From NCBI GenBank assembly GCA_913056235.1, contig CAJXMW010000009.1, forward strand, positions 1 to 63,487: a stretch of 63,487 bases of DNA. Direction: 5' to 3'. Both the position numbers and the translations under genes were made by a program. Numbering within the stretch: position 1 is the stretch's first letter; the number at the start of each line of letters is the position of its first letter. The DNA comes from an uncultured Fodinibius sp. GTDB lineage: Bacteria; Bacteroidota; Rhodothermia; Balneolales; Balneolaceae. Below are positions 45,010 to 56,453 of this stretch, piece after piece. The notes beneath the pieces were generated by a model. That model did not search any database and was not told the origin of the DNA. It saw only the letters and a program-made list of their open reading frames with translations.

Positions 45010-48000
45010 ATGAAAGCTCTAGCTAGAAAAGCGGTTGAGCGCCCGGTAACATTTTTTATGACCGCCCTGATTGTGATTGGATTTGGGCTGTTTGGCCTGT
45101 CCAATTTGCGGCTCAACCTCTATCCCGACGTTTCATTTCCCACCATCACTATCTACACCACCTACGAGGGCGTTGCCCCCGGCGATATGGAAACGCTGAT
45201 TACCCGCCGGATCGAGGAGTCGGTCGGCAGCATCAGCGGTGTCCGTGAAGTGCGCTCGTCATCGAAGCAGGGCGCCTCGGTCGTCAAACTCAAGTTTAAC
45301 TGGGGTACAAATCTGTATATTGCTGAGTCGGATGTACGTAAAGAGCTGGATTCAGTGCGGCGGATGATCCCCGACGACGCCGAGCAACCGATTGTGTTTT
45401 CCTATGATCCCAATCAGGAACCCATCATGGTGCTTACGCTCACCTCGGATATCAGAAGCCCGCGGGAGCTCCGTACCGTGGCCAAGCAGGACCTTGAACA
45501 ACGACTGGAACGTATTCCCGGGGTAGCCTCTAGCCAGACCGCCGGCGGCTATGAACGGCAGATCAGCATTGATATCAGCAATGAACAGATGCGGACATAT
45601 GATATCAGCATCTCGACCATCGCCAGCAAATTACAGCAGGAGAACATCCAAATACCGGCCGGTGAGCTTGTGGAGGGCCGAACCATTTACTCGCTTCGCA
45701 CCATTGGCGAATTCAAGAATGTCGATCAAATCAGGAATACAATTATCGCAACGCGCGATGAAGAGCCCATTAAGTTGGATGATGTTGCCAATGTTCAGGA
45801 TGGGGTTGCCCAACCAATTGGCAATGTCCATGTGGATGGGCAGAATGGCGTAATCATGAACGTGTATCGCCAAAGTGACGCCAATGTAGTAACTACAGCC
45901 AATTCAGTTACTAAAAAACTGAGTGATTTCAAAAATGTCTTGCCCAAGGATGTAAAAATTGATGTGCTTACCAACAAGGCAGAGTTTATCGAGAGTTCTA
46001 TCAATAACCTGCTTTGGACGGGTTTACAGGCCGTTATCCTGGTCGTGCTTATTCTGCTTGCCTTTCTGCGTAGCGGCCGCTCTGCCCTGATTATTGCCAT
46101 TTCCATACCGGTATCCATTATCTCCACGTTCAGCATTATGGACTGGTCGAACCTCAGCCTCAATATCATATCCCTGTCCGGACTTACACTAGCCGTAGGT
46201 ATGGTAGTGGATGATGCCGTTGTAGTGCTGGAGAATATCTTCCGATTTAAAGAAGAAGGGCATAATCGCAAAGAGGCCTCTGTTTTCGGAGCCCAGGAGG
46301 TGGCTGTACCTGTGGTCATATCAACCCTTACCACACTCGTCGTTTTCATTCCCATCCTTTTTGTACCGGGCATTGCCGGATTTCTCTTTCGTGACCTGGC
46401 GCTGACTATCTCCTTTGCGTTGGCGGTATCTTCAATTGTAGCACTCTCACTCATCCCGATGATGAGTTCACAAATTCTTGATACCAACGAGGATAACGAA
46501 GAAGAGGGTAGCTCTTATCTCAAGCAACTGCTCGACTGGAGTCGCGGCAATATATACAAACGTATTATGGCCTCTCCGCTGTTGCTGCTGGGCGCCATTG
46601 TGTATCCCATCATTTGGTTCTTCCGATATGTCTTTCGCAAAAGTGGCGCTTTTTTCAGCAACAAGGTTGGACCGGTCATCAGCAATTTCCTGGATCGCAT
46701 AGAAAACCGCTATCGAAATATGCTGGATCACTACTTGAAGAACAGCAGCACGGTAGTTGTGTCGGCGATTATCCTCTTTCTTGTTACCCTGCCCTTGTAC
46801 GGCCTGTTGGGGGGTACCTTTTTCCCAAAGGTGGATGACAATTCCTTTATCCTGGATGTACAGCGCGATCCGGGAGTAAGTCTGCTTGAACTCGAACGAA
46901 GTATCTCGAATGTAGAATCGATTATAAAAAAAGAAGTGCCCGAAGCTAAGCTGATGGTTTCTGATTTCGGCGACAAACAGGGCGTAGAAGGCGCAGACAA
47001 TCCCGGGGGATACCAAGGCACAATTCGCGTGGAACTTGTCCCACAGGATCAACGTGAGCGAAGCGAATCACAGATTGTATCCAGTCTGCTTAGCGAATTA
47101 GAGATTGTAGCCGGCACCAGCATCAAGGAAATTCAACAGGATCCCTTGAGCCCGGAGGGTGAAAGCGGCCTCGTCATTCAGATTTTTGGATACGAAGCTC
47201 AACAGAAAGAGCAGCTTGCCGACGGCATCAAAAACCGACTGCGTAATGTCGATGGCATTATCAACGTTTTTAGTACGGCTGATCAGGGGCGTCCTGAATT
47301 GCGCGTCAAGATGGACCGAGAACGAATCTCCCGCCTCGGCATGTCAACCTCTGACGTGGCCAATGCGCTGAGCGATGCTGTAAAAGGAAATCTTGCCACC
47401 AACTATGTGGACAAAGGCGTTGAGTTTGAAGTAATGGTGCAACTGGAAGAATCAGAGAAGACGACTGTCTCAGACTTGCGCAACCTTCAGATACAAAGCC
47501 CTTCGGGCGACTGGATACCACTGGGAAACCTGGCTCGCATTGAGCGGTACAGCGGTCCCACGAATATCCTGAGGATCAACCAAGAACGCGTGACCGAGGT
47601 AACAGCTGACCTCTCAGGAATTGACCTGCAAACCGCAACATCAAAGGCACGTGCCCAGCTTAACCAGATCAACTGGCCCGAGGGCTATCGTTACGAAATC
47701 GCGGGTTCTGCCGAAGATCAACAGGCATCGTTCTACTATCTGGTTATCGCCTTTATCATTGCTGGCATTCTTACCTATATGGTGATGGCTTCGCAGTTTG
47801 AAAGTCTGGTTGAACCCTTCATCATTATTCTGACGATTCCCCTTGCCCTAACTGGTGTCTTAGTCATGTTGTCCGCTACTGGCACCGCCATCAGCGTGAC
47901 CTCAATGGTAGGATTAATCTTGCTCTCAGGTATAGTTGTGAATAACGGTATCGTCATGATCGACTATATCAAAATTCTGCAAGCGCGCGAATATACACGC

Positions 48001-48291
48001 CACGAAGCTATTGTTGAAGGTGCTACGCGGAGGCTGCGTCCCATCCTGATGACAGCCTTGACGACGATTCTGTCGATGGTGCCCCTGGCGCTGGAAATTG
48101 GATCAGGTTCCGAAACCTGGAGCCCCATGGCTCGAACGGTCATTGGTGGCCTGACCATGTCTACCCTGTTGATGCTGTTCGTTGTACCGTGTCTGTATAA
48201 TCTGATTAATACCATGGTTGAAAACTTAGGATTCGACTCAGTACACAAACAAGATCCTCTGTTGCAATCAGAAGTTGTTAACGCTGAATAA
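45010..48291 (+). CDS. RND multidrug/hydrophobe efflux pump subunit, first of pair
   Basis: 1093 residues, twelve membrane spans with two large periplasmic loops. The fourth-span proton-relay pair is present as V-D401-D402-A in VGMVVDDAVVVLEN. In the tenth span the AcrB lysine position is Asn (VVNNGIVMIDY), as in a broad non-AcrB group. An insert after the sixth span (about 498-600) with extra hydrophobic segments makes it longer than typical 1020-1050-residue pumps. It works as a trimer with the adaptor. The ATG of the second pump gene is 2 nt past its stop. Confidence 0.95.
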   Translation: MKALARKAVERPVTFFMTALIVIGFGLFGLSNLRLNLYPDVSFPTITIYTTYEGVAPGDMETLITRRIEESVGSISGVREVRSSSKQGASVVKLKFNWGTNLYIAESDVRKELDSVRRMIPDDAEQPIVFSYDPNQEPIMVLTLTSDIRSPRELRTVAKQDLEQRLERIPGVASSQTAGGYERQISIDISNEQMRTYDISISTIASKLQQENIQIPAGELVEGRTIYSLRTIGEFKNVDQIRNTIIATRDEEPIKLDDVANVQDGVAQPIGNVHVDGQNGVIMNVYRQSDANVVTTANSVTKKLSDFKNVLPKDVKIDVLTNKAEFIESSINNLLWTGLQAVILVVLILLAFLRSGRSALIIAISIPVSIISTFSIMDWSNLSLNIISLSGLTLAVGMVVDDAVVVLENIFRFKEEGHNRKEASVFGAQEVAVPVVISTLTTLVVFIPILFVPGIAGFLFRDLALTISFALAVSSIVALSLIPMMSSQILDTNEDNEEEGSSYLKQLLDWSRGNIYKRIMASPLLLLGAIVYPIIWFFRYVFRKSGAFFSNKVGPVISNFLDRIENRYRNMLDHYLKNSSTVVVSAIILFLVTLPLYGLLGGTFFPKVDDNSFILDVQRDPGVSLLELERSISNVESIIKKEVPEAKLMVSDFGDKQGVEGADNPGGYQGTIRVELVPQDQRERSESQIVSSLLSELEIVAGTSIKEIQQDPLSPEGESGLVIQIFGYEAQQKEQLADGIKNRLRNVDGIINVFSTADQGRPELRVKMDRERISRLGMSTSDVANALSDAVKGNLATNYVDKGVEFEVMVQLEESEKTTVSDLRNLQIQSPSGDWIPLGNLARIERYSGPTNILRINQERVTEVTADLSGIDLQTATSKARAQLNQINWPEGYRYEIAGSAEDQQASFYYLVIAFIIAGILTYMVMASQFESLVEPFIIILTIPLALTGVLVMLSATGTAISVTSMVGLILLSGIVVNNGIVMIDYIKILQAREYTRHEAIVEGATRRLRPILMTALTTILSMVPLALEIGSGSETWSPMARTVIGGLTMSTLLMLFVVPCLYNLINTMVENLGFDSVHKQDPLLQSEVVNAE

Positions 48292-48293
48292 TT

Positions 48294-51200
48294 ATGAAGA
48301 AGTTTACCGTTGCGGGACGTGTTCTACGACGTCCCATCTCCGTGATAATGATCACCATTGTTGTAATTGGGTTTGGCGTATTTTCGCTGGGGAACCTTAA
48401 GATCACCATGTATCCATCCTTTAACATTCCGGTGGTAGCTATTCAGACCTCTTATCCTGGCGTAGCCCCAGAAGATATGCAGCATCTGGTTGTTGAGCCT
48501 ATCGAGAGTGCCGTCTCATCCATTCAAGGCATCGATGAGCTGAATGCGAGCATCAGCAAAGGAAGCGCATTTATCATCATGCGCATGCAGGGAGGGACAG
48601 ACCTAAGACATACGGTTCGTAAAGTACGCGAAGAGATTTCACGCATTCGCAACGAACTGCCTAATGAGGCCTTAGAGCCACAAATCTTTCAGTTTGATCC
48701 GGAAAGTATTCCGATAATGCGGCTTAGCCTCAAAGCTGATAACAAAGGATTAGATGAACTACGACGGATTAGTGTAGACTTTATTGAACAACGCATTGAA
48801 CGGCTGCCCGGCGTTGCCTCCGCCGACACTCGTGGTGGACTTGAACGTAAGGTTTTTGTCAATGTAGATCCGATGTCACTTGCTCAACACCAGCTAATGC
48901 CCTCTGATATCGAATCTGCGTTAAGCTCCAATAATCAGCAGGTTCCTGTGGGTAGCATCCGTACCGGAAAGCACAGCTACAGCGTGCGTGCACAATCGAT
49001 GTACGACAAAGTTGAAGAAATACGTCAAACAATTATCAAAGTCACAGACGAGGGAGTACCCATTCGGGTTCGGGATGTGGCAAACGTAAAAGACAGTTTC
49101 CAGGAGATCTCTACCCTCGTTGAAATTAATGGCAAGAACAGTGTAAGCCTGAGTATCCAAAAAAAATCGGATGCTAATACCGTAGAAGTGGCCGATGCCG
49201 TTAAAAAAGAGCTGGATTCGATCAACCAACAAATTCCAGCTGGTGTTAGCCTGGAAGTACTTACCGACAGGGCTAAAAATGTACAACAATCCATTAATAA
49301 TCTCACACAATCTGCATTAGCAGCCTTGGTGGTTGTCATTATTGTGCTTCTGATTTTCTTGGGTGGATGGCGTATTTCACTGGTTGTGGCAGCTACCATC
49401 CCAGTCTCTGTCACCGCTAGCTTTGCCGCAATGTATGCGGCCGGACTCACGCTTAATATTCTAACGATTACTGCCCTGGCCCTGGCTATTGGTCTGCTCG
49501 TGGACAATGCAATTGTTGTCTCTGAAAGTGTAGCTCGTAAACTGGAAGAGGGAATACCTAAAATGCAAGCCGTCCTTGAAGGTACCAATGAAGTAATTGG
49601 AGCACTCCTTGGGGCAACACTTACCACATTAGGCGTTTTTGTACCAATTATTGGGCTTTCAGGTATGATGGGGCAGTTCTTCACCCAATTTGCGGTCACC
49701 ATCAGCATTGCTATAACGATTTCTTTCATTGCTTCGATTATACTGGTACCGGTGTTGTCGTTGCTATTTTTGGATGGTGACAAATTCCAATTGCAAAGTG
49801 GATCGTTCTCGGCACTCCACAAACTTGAAAACTTCTATGAGCGAACACTTCGGTGGGTTATGTTCCGAAAATGGACGGTTGTCGTATTTGTGGGCTTAAT
49901 ACTTGGTGGGACCTATTTCTTGTTCAATAATCTCAACTCTGAGATGGTACCGGAAACAGATTCCGGGCGTGTAAATATTGATGTAGAACTTCCGTCGGGG
50001 ACCAAGTTAGTGCGTACAGCCCAGGTTATCCGGAACTTCAGCGATAGCCTTGGGAAGAAGAAAGAGGTTAAAGATGTTATTACCCAAATTGGGCAACAGG
50101 GATTTCGAACCCGCACAAACACCGGAGAAATCAACATTGAACTTGTTGATGCAAACAAGCGAAATATCAGTACTAAAAAGTTCTCTGCAAATCTACGGCA
50201 AGAACTCTCTGCACCTGGTGTGGAGCTAGATATTAGTGGAGAAGGCGGTTTTAGTGGTTTCTCTCAAAACATTCGCCTTACGCTTGTGGGACCTGAGATT
50301 GAAGTATTACAGGCCATATCGAACAAAATTGAGAACGTGATGCTGGCTGACTCGAATGTCATTTCTGTAAACAATGGTAGGACAAACCCCACACCTGAAC
50401 TACAATATCACGTAGATAGGCAGCGCATAAATCGGATGGGCAGCTCGCTGCAAGAAGTTGCGCGATCCCTAAAAACACAGGTGCAGGGTACCCGTGTAGG
50501 TTTTCTGCGGCAAGAAGGACGTGAAGTGCCCATCGAAGTACAATCAAATAAAAATCAGTTGACCAGCCGCGAGCAGCTCTTTGATCTGGAACTAGCGCAA
50601 GTAGACAGCCAACGTGTAACTGTGGCAGCACTCGGGAACTTTCAAAGTGTGAAAGGCGTAGATGAAATAGATCGCCGGGATGGGGAAACTATCCTTGATG
50701 TAAACGTCGAGGTGAACGGTAATGCCAATAAATACCGGGAAAAAATTATTGATGTAATTAAAAGGGAAGTAGTACTACCCGATGGGTATCGTTATGAATT
50801 CACGGGAAGCACCCGGGACAACCAGGAAAGTACTAATGAAATCCTTTGGTCACTACTGTTTGCTGTCGTACTCACCTATATGGTGATGGCCTCACAATTT
50901 GAGAATTTCCGTGATCCCTTCATCATTTGGTTCTCCATACCACTAGCGTTCTTTGGCGCACTCGTTGGCCTTTGGGGAACCGGAACAGCAATGGGTATTA
51001 CCGCCTTCATCGGAATGTTTATGCTTGTGGGAATCATCGTCAACAATGGAATTGTACTTGTTGATTACATGCACCTTTATTCGGAGGGTAACGAACACTC
51101 CGATTCGTTGTTCAACAACGTTATTGAAGCCTGCAAACGACGAATGCGTCCCATACTCCTTACAGCACTTACCACTATCTGCTCTATGATTCCACTCTCG

Positions 51201-51359
51201 TTGGCAATAGGATCAGGTGGCGAGATTTGGGCTCCGTTAGCCCGTGCAGTAATCGGCGGACTCTTTTTCGGATCCATACTTACGCTCTATGTTGTGCCAG
51301 TATTTGTAATGGGCATAACTAAAAAACGAAGAGAGGCTATTAAAAACGAAAACAACTGA
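48294..51359 (+). CDS. RND efflux pump subunit, second of pair
   Basis: 1021 residues, standard RND layout. The fourth-span motif is V-D404-N405-A (GLLVDNAIVVSES), so only one Asp of the usual pair is kept. The tenth span reads GIIVNNGIVLVDY. It is clearly diverged from the first pump, so the pair is not a recent tandem duplication. Two pumps behind one adaptor recall MdtB-MdtC, which form a mixed trimer in which one subunit carries proton flow; whether that holds here is an inference. Spacing of 2 nt to the upstream gene favours matched expression. Confidence 0.94.
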   Translation: MKKFTVAGRVLRRPISVIMITIVVIGFGVFSLGNLKITMYPSFNIPVVAIQTSYPGVAPEDMQHLVVEPIESAVSSIQGIDELNASISKGSAFIIMRMQGGTDLRHTVRKVREEISRIRNELPNEALEPQIFQFDPESIPIMRLSLKADNKGLDELRRISVDFIEQRIERLPGVASADTRGGLERKVFVNVDPMSLAQHQLMPSDIESALSSNNQQVPVGSIRTGKHSYSVRAQSMYDKVEEIRQTIIKVTDEGVPIRVRDVANVKDSFQEISTLVEINGKNSVSLSIQKKSDANTVEVADAVKKELDSINQQIPAGVSLEVLTDRAKNVQQSINNLTQSALAALVVVIIVLLIFLGGWRISLVVAATIPVSVTASFAAMYAAGLTLNILTITALALAIGLLVDNAIVVSESVARKLEEGIPKMQAVLEGTNEVIGALLGATLTTLGVFVPIIGLSGMMGQFFTQFAVTISIAITISFIASIILVPVLSLLFLDGDKFQLQSGSFSALHKLENFYERTLRWVMFRKWTVVVFVGLILGGTYFLFNNLNSEMVPETDSGRVNIDVELPSGTKLVRTAQVIRNFSDSLGKKKEVKDVITQIGQQGFRTRTNTGEINIELVDANKRNISTKKFSANLRQELSAPGVELDISGEGGFSGFSQNIRLTLVGPEIEVLQAISNKIENVMLADSNVISVNNGRTNPTPELQYHVDRQRINRMGSSLQEVARSLKTQVQGTRVGFLRQEGREVPIEVQSNKNQLTSREQLFDLELAQVDSQRVTVAALGNFQSVKGVDEIDRRDGETILDVNVEVNGNANKYREKIIDVIKREVVLPDGYRYEFTGSTRDNQESTNEILWSLLFAVVLTYMVMASQFENFRDPFIIWFSIPLAFFGALVGLWGTGTAMGITAFIGMFMLVGIIVNNGIVLVDYMHLYSEGNEHSDSLFNNVIEACKRRMRPILLTALTTICSMIPLSLAIGSGGEIWAPLARAVIGGLFFGSILTLYVVPVFVMGITKKRREAIKNENN

Positions 51360-51556
51360 GAGTATTACAGCCACTAATAGCCGATTAAAATTAACATTTT
51401 ACCGGTTCAAATACTTCAAATATTTGCCTGTAAAATAGGTTAAAATCAAACTCTTATTTTCAAAGAAGTACAGGATATTGCATATTAAAGTGAAAGGAAA
51501 AACGTTAATCAAAAAATATCATCTGAAGTATAGCTACAGAAAAAAGGTGAAATATT

Positions 51557-51895
51557 ATGAGCAGATCTAAAGATTTTACACTCGGTTTATTATCAGGAGC
51601 TTTAGTTGGGTCGGTTGTAGCACTGCTGTATGCACCGGATGAAGGACGCAATACAAGGGATATGCTTTCTTACAGGGTAAGCTCTTATCTTGATGAATTG
51701 AGTCATCTCATAGACCGTCTTTCAGAAGAGAAAGAGTCTATTTCAGAGGCCAAACGGAAAGGCGATCTCGTTGTAGAGGATGCACGTCATCGTGCTGAAG
51801 ATCTAATCCGTGAAGCCGAAGATCTCTTGAATACGATCGAAGATAACAAGGGGGCTGAAAACAACACCTCTGAAAACGAATCTCCGACCTCCTAA
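51557..51895 (+). CDS. YtxH-domain protein
   Basis: 112 residues. N-terminal glycine-rich membrane-associated segment (about 8-27; FTLGLLSGALVGSVVALLYAP) followed by 'DEGRNTRD', the YtxH signature, then a helical acidic tail with Glu/Asp-rich coiled sequence. Linked in some bacteria to general stress response; no defined molecular role. It has its own terminator. Confidence 0.88.
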   Translation: MSRSKDFTLGLLSGALVGSVVALLYAPDEGRNTRDMLSYRVSSYLDELSHLIDRLSEEKESISEAKRKGDLVVEDARHRAEDLIREAEDLLNTIEDNKGAENNTSENESPTS

Positions 51896-51920
51896 AACAC
51901 TATAACCCTTTTATTATTTA

Positions 51921-51950
51921 AGCCCAGACATTGCTGTCTGGGCTTTTTTA
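51921..51950 (+). terminator. Terminator of the YtxH gene
   Basis: Perfect 9-bp GC-rich stem (AGCCCAGAC / GTCTGGGCT) with a 6-nt loop and a run of T. Confidence 0.93.
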
Positions 51951-51988
51951 TTTCCTCCCCCCTTTCTTCTTCTCTTGCCTAAAATAAA

Positions 51989-52020
51989 AAAGCGTCTGGC
52001 AAATTACTGCCAGACGCTTT
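51989..52020 (-). terminator. Terminator of the ribosomal/RNA polymerase operon
   Basis: Perfect 13-bp stem (AAAGCGTCTGGCA / TGCCAGACGCTTT) with a 6-nt loop and a T-run on the minus strand, 31 nt beyond the rpoC stop. Confidence 0.95.
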
Positions 52021-52051
52021 AAATCAGTTACGAAGTAAGAATGAAGAAGAG

Positions 52052-55000
52052 TTATGATTCATCTTCCTCAACATCAGCTTCTGCTGCCTTCTTGGGCTCC
52101 TCTCCTTCACCGTTAGGTTCACCTGATCCACTGAGTTCTTCAAAGACTTTTGCAACTTCTTGCTCTTCCTCATTAAGCTCAGTCTTCTTACCAACGATAA
52201 GATCATCATACTTACGGAGACCCGTACCAGCAGGTACTTTGTGGCCAACAATAACATTTTCTTTGAGACCTTGAAGGGTATCCTTCTTGGCTTCAATAGA
52301 TGCCTGTGTCAACACTTTGGTAGTCTCCTGGAAGGAGGCTGCAGACAACCAGCTTTCGGTTGAGAGTGCAGCACGCGTAATACCAAGCAGGATAGGCTTC
52401 GAAATAGCCGGCTCTGCTTCGCGTGTTTCAATCTCTTCCTTGCCTTCTCTAATCAGATCATTATTGATATCCCGTACTTCGCGACGATCAAGAATAGCAC
52501 CTTGCTTGAGATCACTGCCGCCTGTTTCGGTGACTACATATTTACCAATAAGCTCATCGTTCTTGTTATTAAGCTCGAATCGGTCAACTTTATCACCTTC
52601 GAGATACATTGTATCTCCGGGGTCGGTAACCTCAACTTTCTGCATCATGGTGCGCACAATTGTCTCAATGTGCTTGTCATTAATCTTAACACCCTGCAGA
52701 CGGTAGACTTCCTGAATCTCATTCACGAGATAAGACTGTACCGCATACGGACCGAGAATATTTAGAATCTCTTCGGCCGGTATTGTACCGTCAGAAAGCT
52801 GCTGACCAGCTTCCACATAATCATTTTCCTGCACAAGAATGTGCTTGGAAAGGGAAATGAGATATGTTTTTTCCGTCTTGCCGTCTTTGCTTTCAACAAT
52901 AACTTCCTGCTTACCACGCTTACGTCCACCCATGCGGACGATACCGTCAATTTCGGATACTGCGGCAGGATCGTTTGGCGAACGAGCCTCAAACAGCTCT
53001 GTAACTCGTGGCAGACCCGCGGTAATATCTTTGGATTGACCAGTAGTTCGTGGAATCTTGGCAAGCACCTGACCAGCAGACACTTCCTGCCCGTCATCCA
53101 CAACAATGTGTGTATCAACAGGTAGTGTTTTTTCACGGACGCGATCATCCTCACCTTTAACCAACAAGGTTGGTACCAGTGAGCGATCTTTAGAATCAAT
53201 CACGACCTTCTCGCGATGACCGGTTTGAGAGTCGGTCTCTTCTGAGAAGGTGATATCTTCCATGATATCTTTGTACTCTATGGTACCGTCAATTTCTGCA
53301 TAAATGTTAGCATTGTACGGATCCCAGGTACAAAGTGGTACTCCCTTCGGTATCTCGTCGCCCTCTTCAACCAAGAGCTCAGAACCGTACGGGATATTGT
53401 AAGTTGTAAGAACTTTACCTTCTTCATCTACAATCTTGATTTCACCGGCACGACTCAAGACCACATCGTGGATCTCTTCGCCATCGTCGTATTCAACTAC
53501 GCGGATGTTTTCGAATTCAACCGTACCTTCGAACTTCGCCTTGTGTTGTGATTCAGACTCCATACGAGAAGCTGTACCCCCAACGTGGAATGTTCGAAGT
53601 GTTAGCTGTGTACCGGGCTCACCAATCGACTGAGCAGCAATGACACCTACGGCTTCACCAACCTGCACCATCGTTCCTCGTGCAAGGTCGCGGCCATAAC
53701 ATTTAGAACAAACGCCATGCTCACTTTCACAGGTAAGTACCGAGCGAATTTCAACTTCCTCGATAGAAGTTTCTGCAATACTTTGCGCAACTTCCTCATC
53801 AATGAGTTGGTTTGCTTCGCAAAGCAGCTCATCCGTAATCGGATCGTAAATGTCGTGCAGTGAAACACGGCCGAGGATACGATCTTCAAGACTCTCAATA
53901 ACGTCTTCGTTATCTTTGAGCGCTTTCATCTTAATACCTCGGAGCGTACCACAGTCAATCTCGTTAATGATGATATCCTGAGAAACGTCAACGAGTCGAC
54001 GTGTCAGGTAACCAGCATCAGCGGTCTTCAGCGCAGTATCGGCCAGACCCTTACGAGCACCGTGCGTAGAAATAAAGTATTCAAGAACCGTCAGTCCCTC
54101 TTTAAAGGATGAGAGAATTGGATTCTCAATAACTTCGTTTCCTTCCTGCATGGAACTCTTCTGAGGCTTCGCCATCAGGCCACGCATACCACCAAGCTGT
54201 CGAATCTGCTCTTTGGAACCACGAGCGCCGGAATCAGCCATCATAAAGACCGGATTAAATCCGTCGCGATCTTCAGTCAATGCCTCAAACAGCGATTCCG
54301 ATACACGGTTTGTAGTACTCGTCCACTTGTCAATAACCTGATTATACCGTTCGTTGTCGGTAATGAAACCCATCTCATAACGGTCGGTAATTTCAGAAAC
54401 TTCATCCTGTGCTTTCTGGATGAGCTTTTCTTTTTCATCAGGAATCACAATGTCTTCGAGACTAAATGAGAGTCCACCAACAGTAGCTTGGTCAAAGCCC
54501 ATACGTTTCATCTCATCCAAAAAGGAAGCCGTTCGAGCTGTACCTACTTCATAGTGGATGTCGCCAATGAGCGTACGTAGCTCTTTCTTGCCAAGCGTTC
54601 GGTTGACATAGCCCATCTCCGGCGGCAGGATCTTATTAAACAGAACCCGACCGGTTGTGGTTTTGATAATTTCATACTCTTTCTCTCCGTCTTCATTTTC
54701 AGTAGTAAGACGAAGATTAATCTTCGCATGCATATTAACGCGATCACGATCATATGCAATAAGCACCTCATCCATGTTGGCAAAGGTTTTACCTTCGCCT
54801 TTCTGGTCACTGGCCATCTTGGTCATGTAGTAAATACCCAAGACCATATCCTGTGATGGTACCGCAATGGGTCCACCGTTAGCAGGACTTAAGATGTTGT
54901 GCGATCCAAGCATCAAGACTGATGCTTCAAGGATAGCATCATGACTCAAGGGTACGTGAACAGCCATCTGGTCACCGTCGAAGTCAGCGTTAAACGCTGT

Positions 55001-56401
55001 ACAGGCCAGTGGGTGCAGTCGAATAGCTTTTTCTTCAATCAGTACTGGCTGAAAAGCCTGAATACCAAGTCTGTGCAATGTCGGTGCGCGGTTCAGCAGA
55101 ACTGGATGTCCGTCAATTACATTTTCCAAAACCTCCCAAACAACTTGATCTCTGCGATCTACAACTTTCTTCGCAGATTTGACCGTCTTCACATATCCCC
55201 GCTCAATAAGTCGGCGGATAATGAATGGCTTGTAAAGTTCAACGGCCATTTCTTTAGGCAGGCCGCACTGATTCATCTTCAGCTCTGGTCCTACAACAAT
55301 TACCGAACGACCGGAATAGTCAACACGCTTACCAAGCAGGTTCTGACGGAATCGTCCACTTTTACCTTTCAGCATATCGCTGAGTGATTTCAGTGGCCGG
55401 TTGTTATTCCGTACAGCGTTGGATTTACGCGAGTTGTCATACAGCGAGTCAACCGCTTCCTGCAGCATACGTTTCTCATTACGCAGGATTACATCCGGCG
55501 CCTTAATATCGATCAGACGCTTAAGGCGATTGTTTCGGATGATGACCCGTCGATATAGGTCGTTCAGGTCAGAAGTTGCAAATCGTCCACCTTCGAGCGG
55601 TACCAACGGTCGCAGTTCCGGAGGAATGACCGGGATTACGCTCTGTACCATCCATTCAGGACGGTTTTCGGTATGCTGATTAGCAGCACGGAAGGACTCA
55701 ATAACCTGCAGACGCTTCAGCTTCTTCTTCTTACGCATCTGCGAAGTCTCGTTACGAGCTTCGTAACGCAGACGATAAGCAAGTTCATCAAGATCCTGGG
55801 TCGCCAGTAATTCTTGAATCGCTTCTGCACCTTCTTTGGCGCGAAACTTATCTTCATCCTCGTCATCCATCTCCCACTGATCTTCGGGGAGCTGTTCCTG
55901 GATGTCGTAATATTCTTCTTCAGAAATCAGGTCGCCCTTCTTGTATCCAAGATCACGGGCTACACCTGGATTCATAATTACATACGTCTCGTAATAGACA
56001 ATCTTCTCAAGATTCTTGGAAGAGTATCCAAGGAGGTATGCAAGTTTATTAGGTAGTGATTTGAAGTACCAGATGTGTACGACGGGCACGGTCAGGGAAA
56101 TATGTCCCATACGCTCGCGGCGCACCGCTTTTCGGGTTACTTCTACACCACACCGGTCACAAATAATTCCTTTGTAACGGATTCGTTTGTATTTACCGCA
56201 GTGGCATTCGTAGTCTTTAACCGGACCAAAGATCTTTTCACAGAAAAGACCATCCATCTCCGGTTTAAAGGTACGATAGTTGATTGTTTCGGGCGTCAAG
56301 ACTTCGCCATGCGACCGAGACAAAATTGTCTCTGGTGACGCAAGTGAAATACCAATTTGATCGAAGTCTTTGTTGACTGTTAATGTGTTAGTAGTCGGCA
56401 A
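52052..56401 (-). CDS. rpoC: RNA polymerase beta' subunit
   Basis: 1449 residues. N-terminal zinc site C66, C68, C81, C84 (CHCGK... CDRC), catalytic N-A-D473-F-D475-G-D477 binding Mg, the bridge-helix area and trigger loop follow, and the second zinc site [11 protein letters not shown] is present. Start codon is TTG (56399-56401) with GGAGGT six bases upstream; no early ATG exists, and the N-terminal [13 protein letters not shown] leads directly into the conserved region. Acidic C-terminal tail. Second gene of the rpoB-rpoC pair with a 52-nt gap, ending the operon. Confidence 0.98.
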   Translation of the reverse strand: MPTTNTLTVNKDFDQIGISLASPETILSRSHGEVLTPETINYRTFKPEMDGLFCEKIFGPVKDYECHCGKYKRIRYKGIICDRCGVEVTRKAVRRERMGHISLTVPVVHIWYFKSLPNKLAYLLGYSSKNLEKIVYYETYVIMNPGVARDLGYKKGDLISEEEYYDIQEQLPEDQWEMDDEDEDKFRAKEGAEAIQELLATQDLDELAYRLRYEARNETSQMRKKKKLKRLQVIESFRAANQHTENRPEWMVQSVIPVIPPELRPLVPLEGGRFATSDLNDLYRRVIIRNNRLKRLIDIKAPDVILRNEKRMLQEAVDSLYDNSRKSNAVRNNNRPLKSLSDMLKGKSGRFRQNLLGKRVDYSGRSVIVVGPELKMNQCGLPKEMAVELYKPFIIRRLIERGYVKTVKSAKKVVDRRDQVVWEVLENVIDGHPVLLNRAPTLHRLGIQAFQPVLIEEKAIRLHPLACTAFNADFDGDQMAVHVPLSHDAILEASVLMLGSHNILSPANGGPIAVPSQDMVLGIYYMTKMASDQKGEGKTFANMDEVLIAYDRDRVNMHAKINLRLTTENEDGEKEYEIIKTTTGRVLFNKILPPEMGYVNRTLGKKELRTLIGDIHYEVGTARTASFLDEMKRMGFDQATVGGLSFSLEDIVIPDEKEKLIQKAQDEVSEITDRYEMGFITDNERYNQVIDKWTSTTNRVSESLFEALTEDRDGFNPVFMMADSGARGSKEQIRQLGGMRGLMAKPQKSSMQEGNEVIENPILSSFKEGLTVLEYFISTHGARKGLADTALKTADAGYLTRRLVDVSQDIIINEIDCGTLRGIKMKALKDNEDVIESLEDRILGRVSLHDIYDPITDELLCEANQLIDEEVAQSIAETSIEEVEIRSVLTCESEHGVCSKCYGRDLARGTMVQVGEAVGVIAAQSIGEPGTQLTLRTFHVGGTASRMESESQHKAKFEGTVEFENIRVVEYDDGEEIHDVVLSRAGEIKIVDEEGKVLTTYNIPYGSELLVEEGDEIPKGVPLCTWDPYNANIYAEIDGTIEYKDIMEDITFSEETDSQTGHREKVVIDSKDRSLVPTLLVKGEDDRVREKTLPVDTHIVVDDGQEVSAGQVLAKIPRTTGQSKDITAGLPRVTELFEARSPNDPAAVSEIDGIVRMGGRKRGKQEVIVESKDGKTEKTYLISLSKHILVQENDYVEAGQQLSDGTIPAEEILNILGPYAVQSYLVNEIQEVYRLQGVKINDKHIETIVRTMMQKVEVTDPGDTMYLEGDKVDRFELNNKNDELIGKYVVTETGGSDLKQGAILDRREVRDINNDLIREGKEEIETREAEPAISKPILLGITRAALSTESWLSAASFQETTKVLTQASIEAKKDTLQGLKENVIVGHKVPAGTGLRKYDDLIVGKKTELNEEEQEVAKVFEELSGSGEPNGEGEEPKKAAEADVEEDES

Positions 56402-56407
56402 GGAAGT

Positions 56408-56413
56408 ACCTCC
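56408..56413 (-). promoter_or_regulatory. Shine-Dalgarno site fixing the rpoC TTG start
   Basis: GGAGGT on the minus strand ends six bases before TTG. It supports the TTG initiation. Confidence 0.8.
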
Positions 56414-56453
56414 GGATTGACTTTATTTAACAGTGTAAATTCTGTTGTTCTAA

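Noticed and set aside
45795-47052. Two long minus-strand ORFs opposite the first RND pump
   Set aside because: Composition follows the coding strand's codon pattern; both are antisense shadows.
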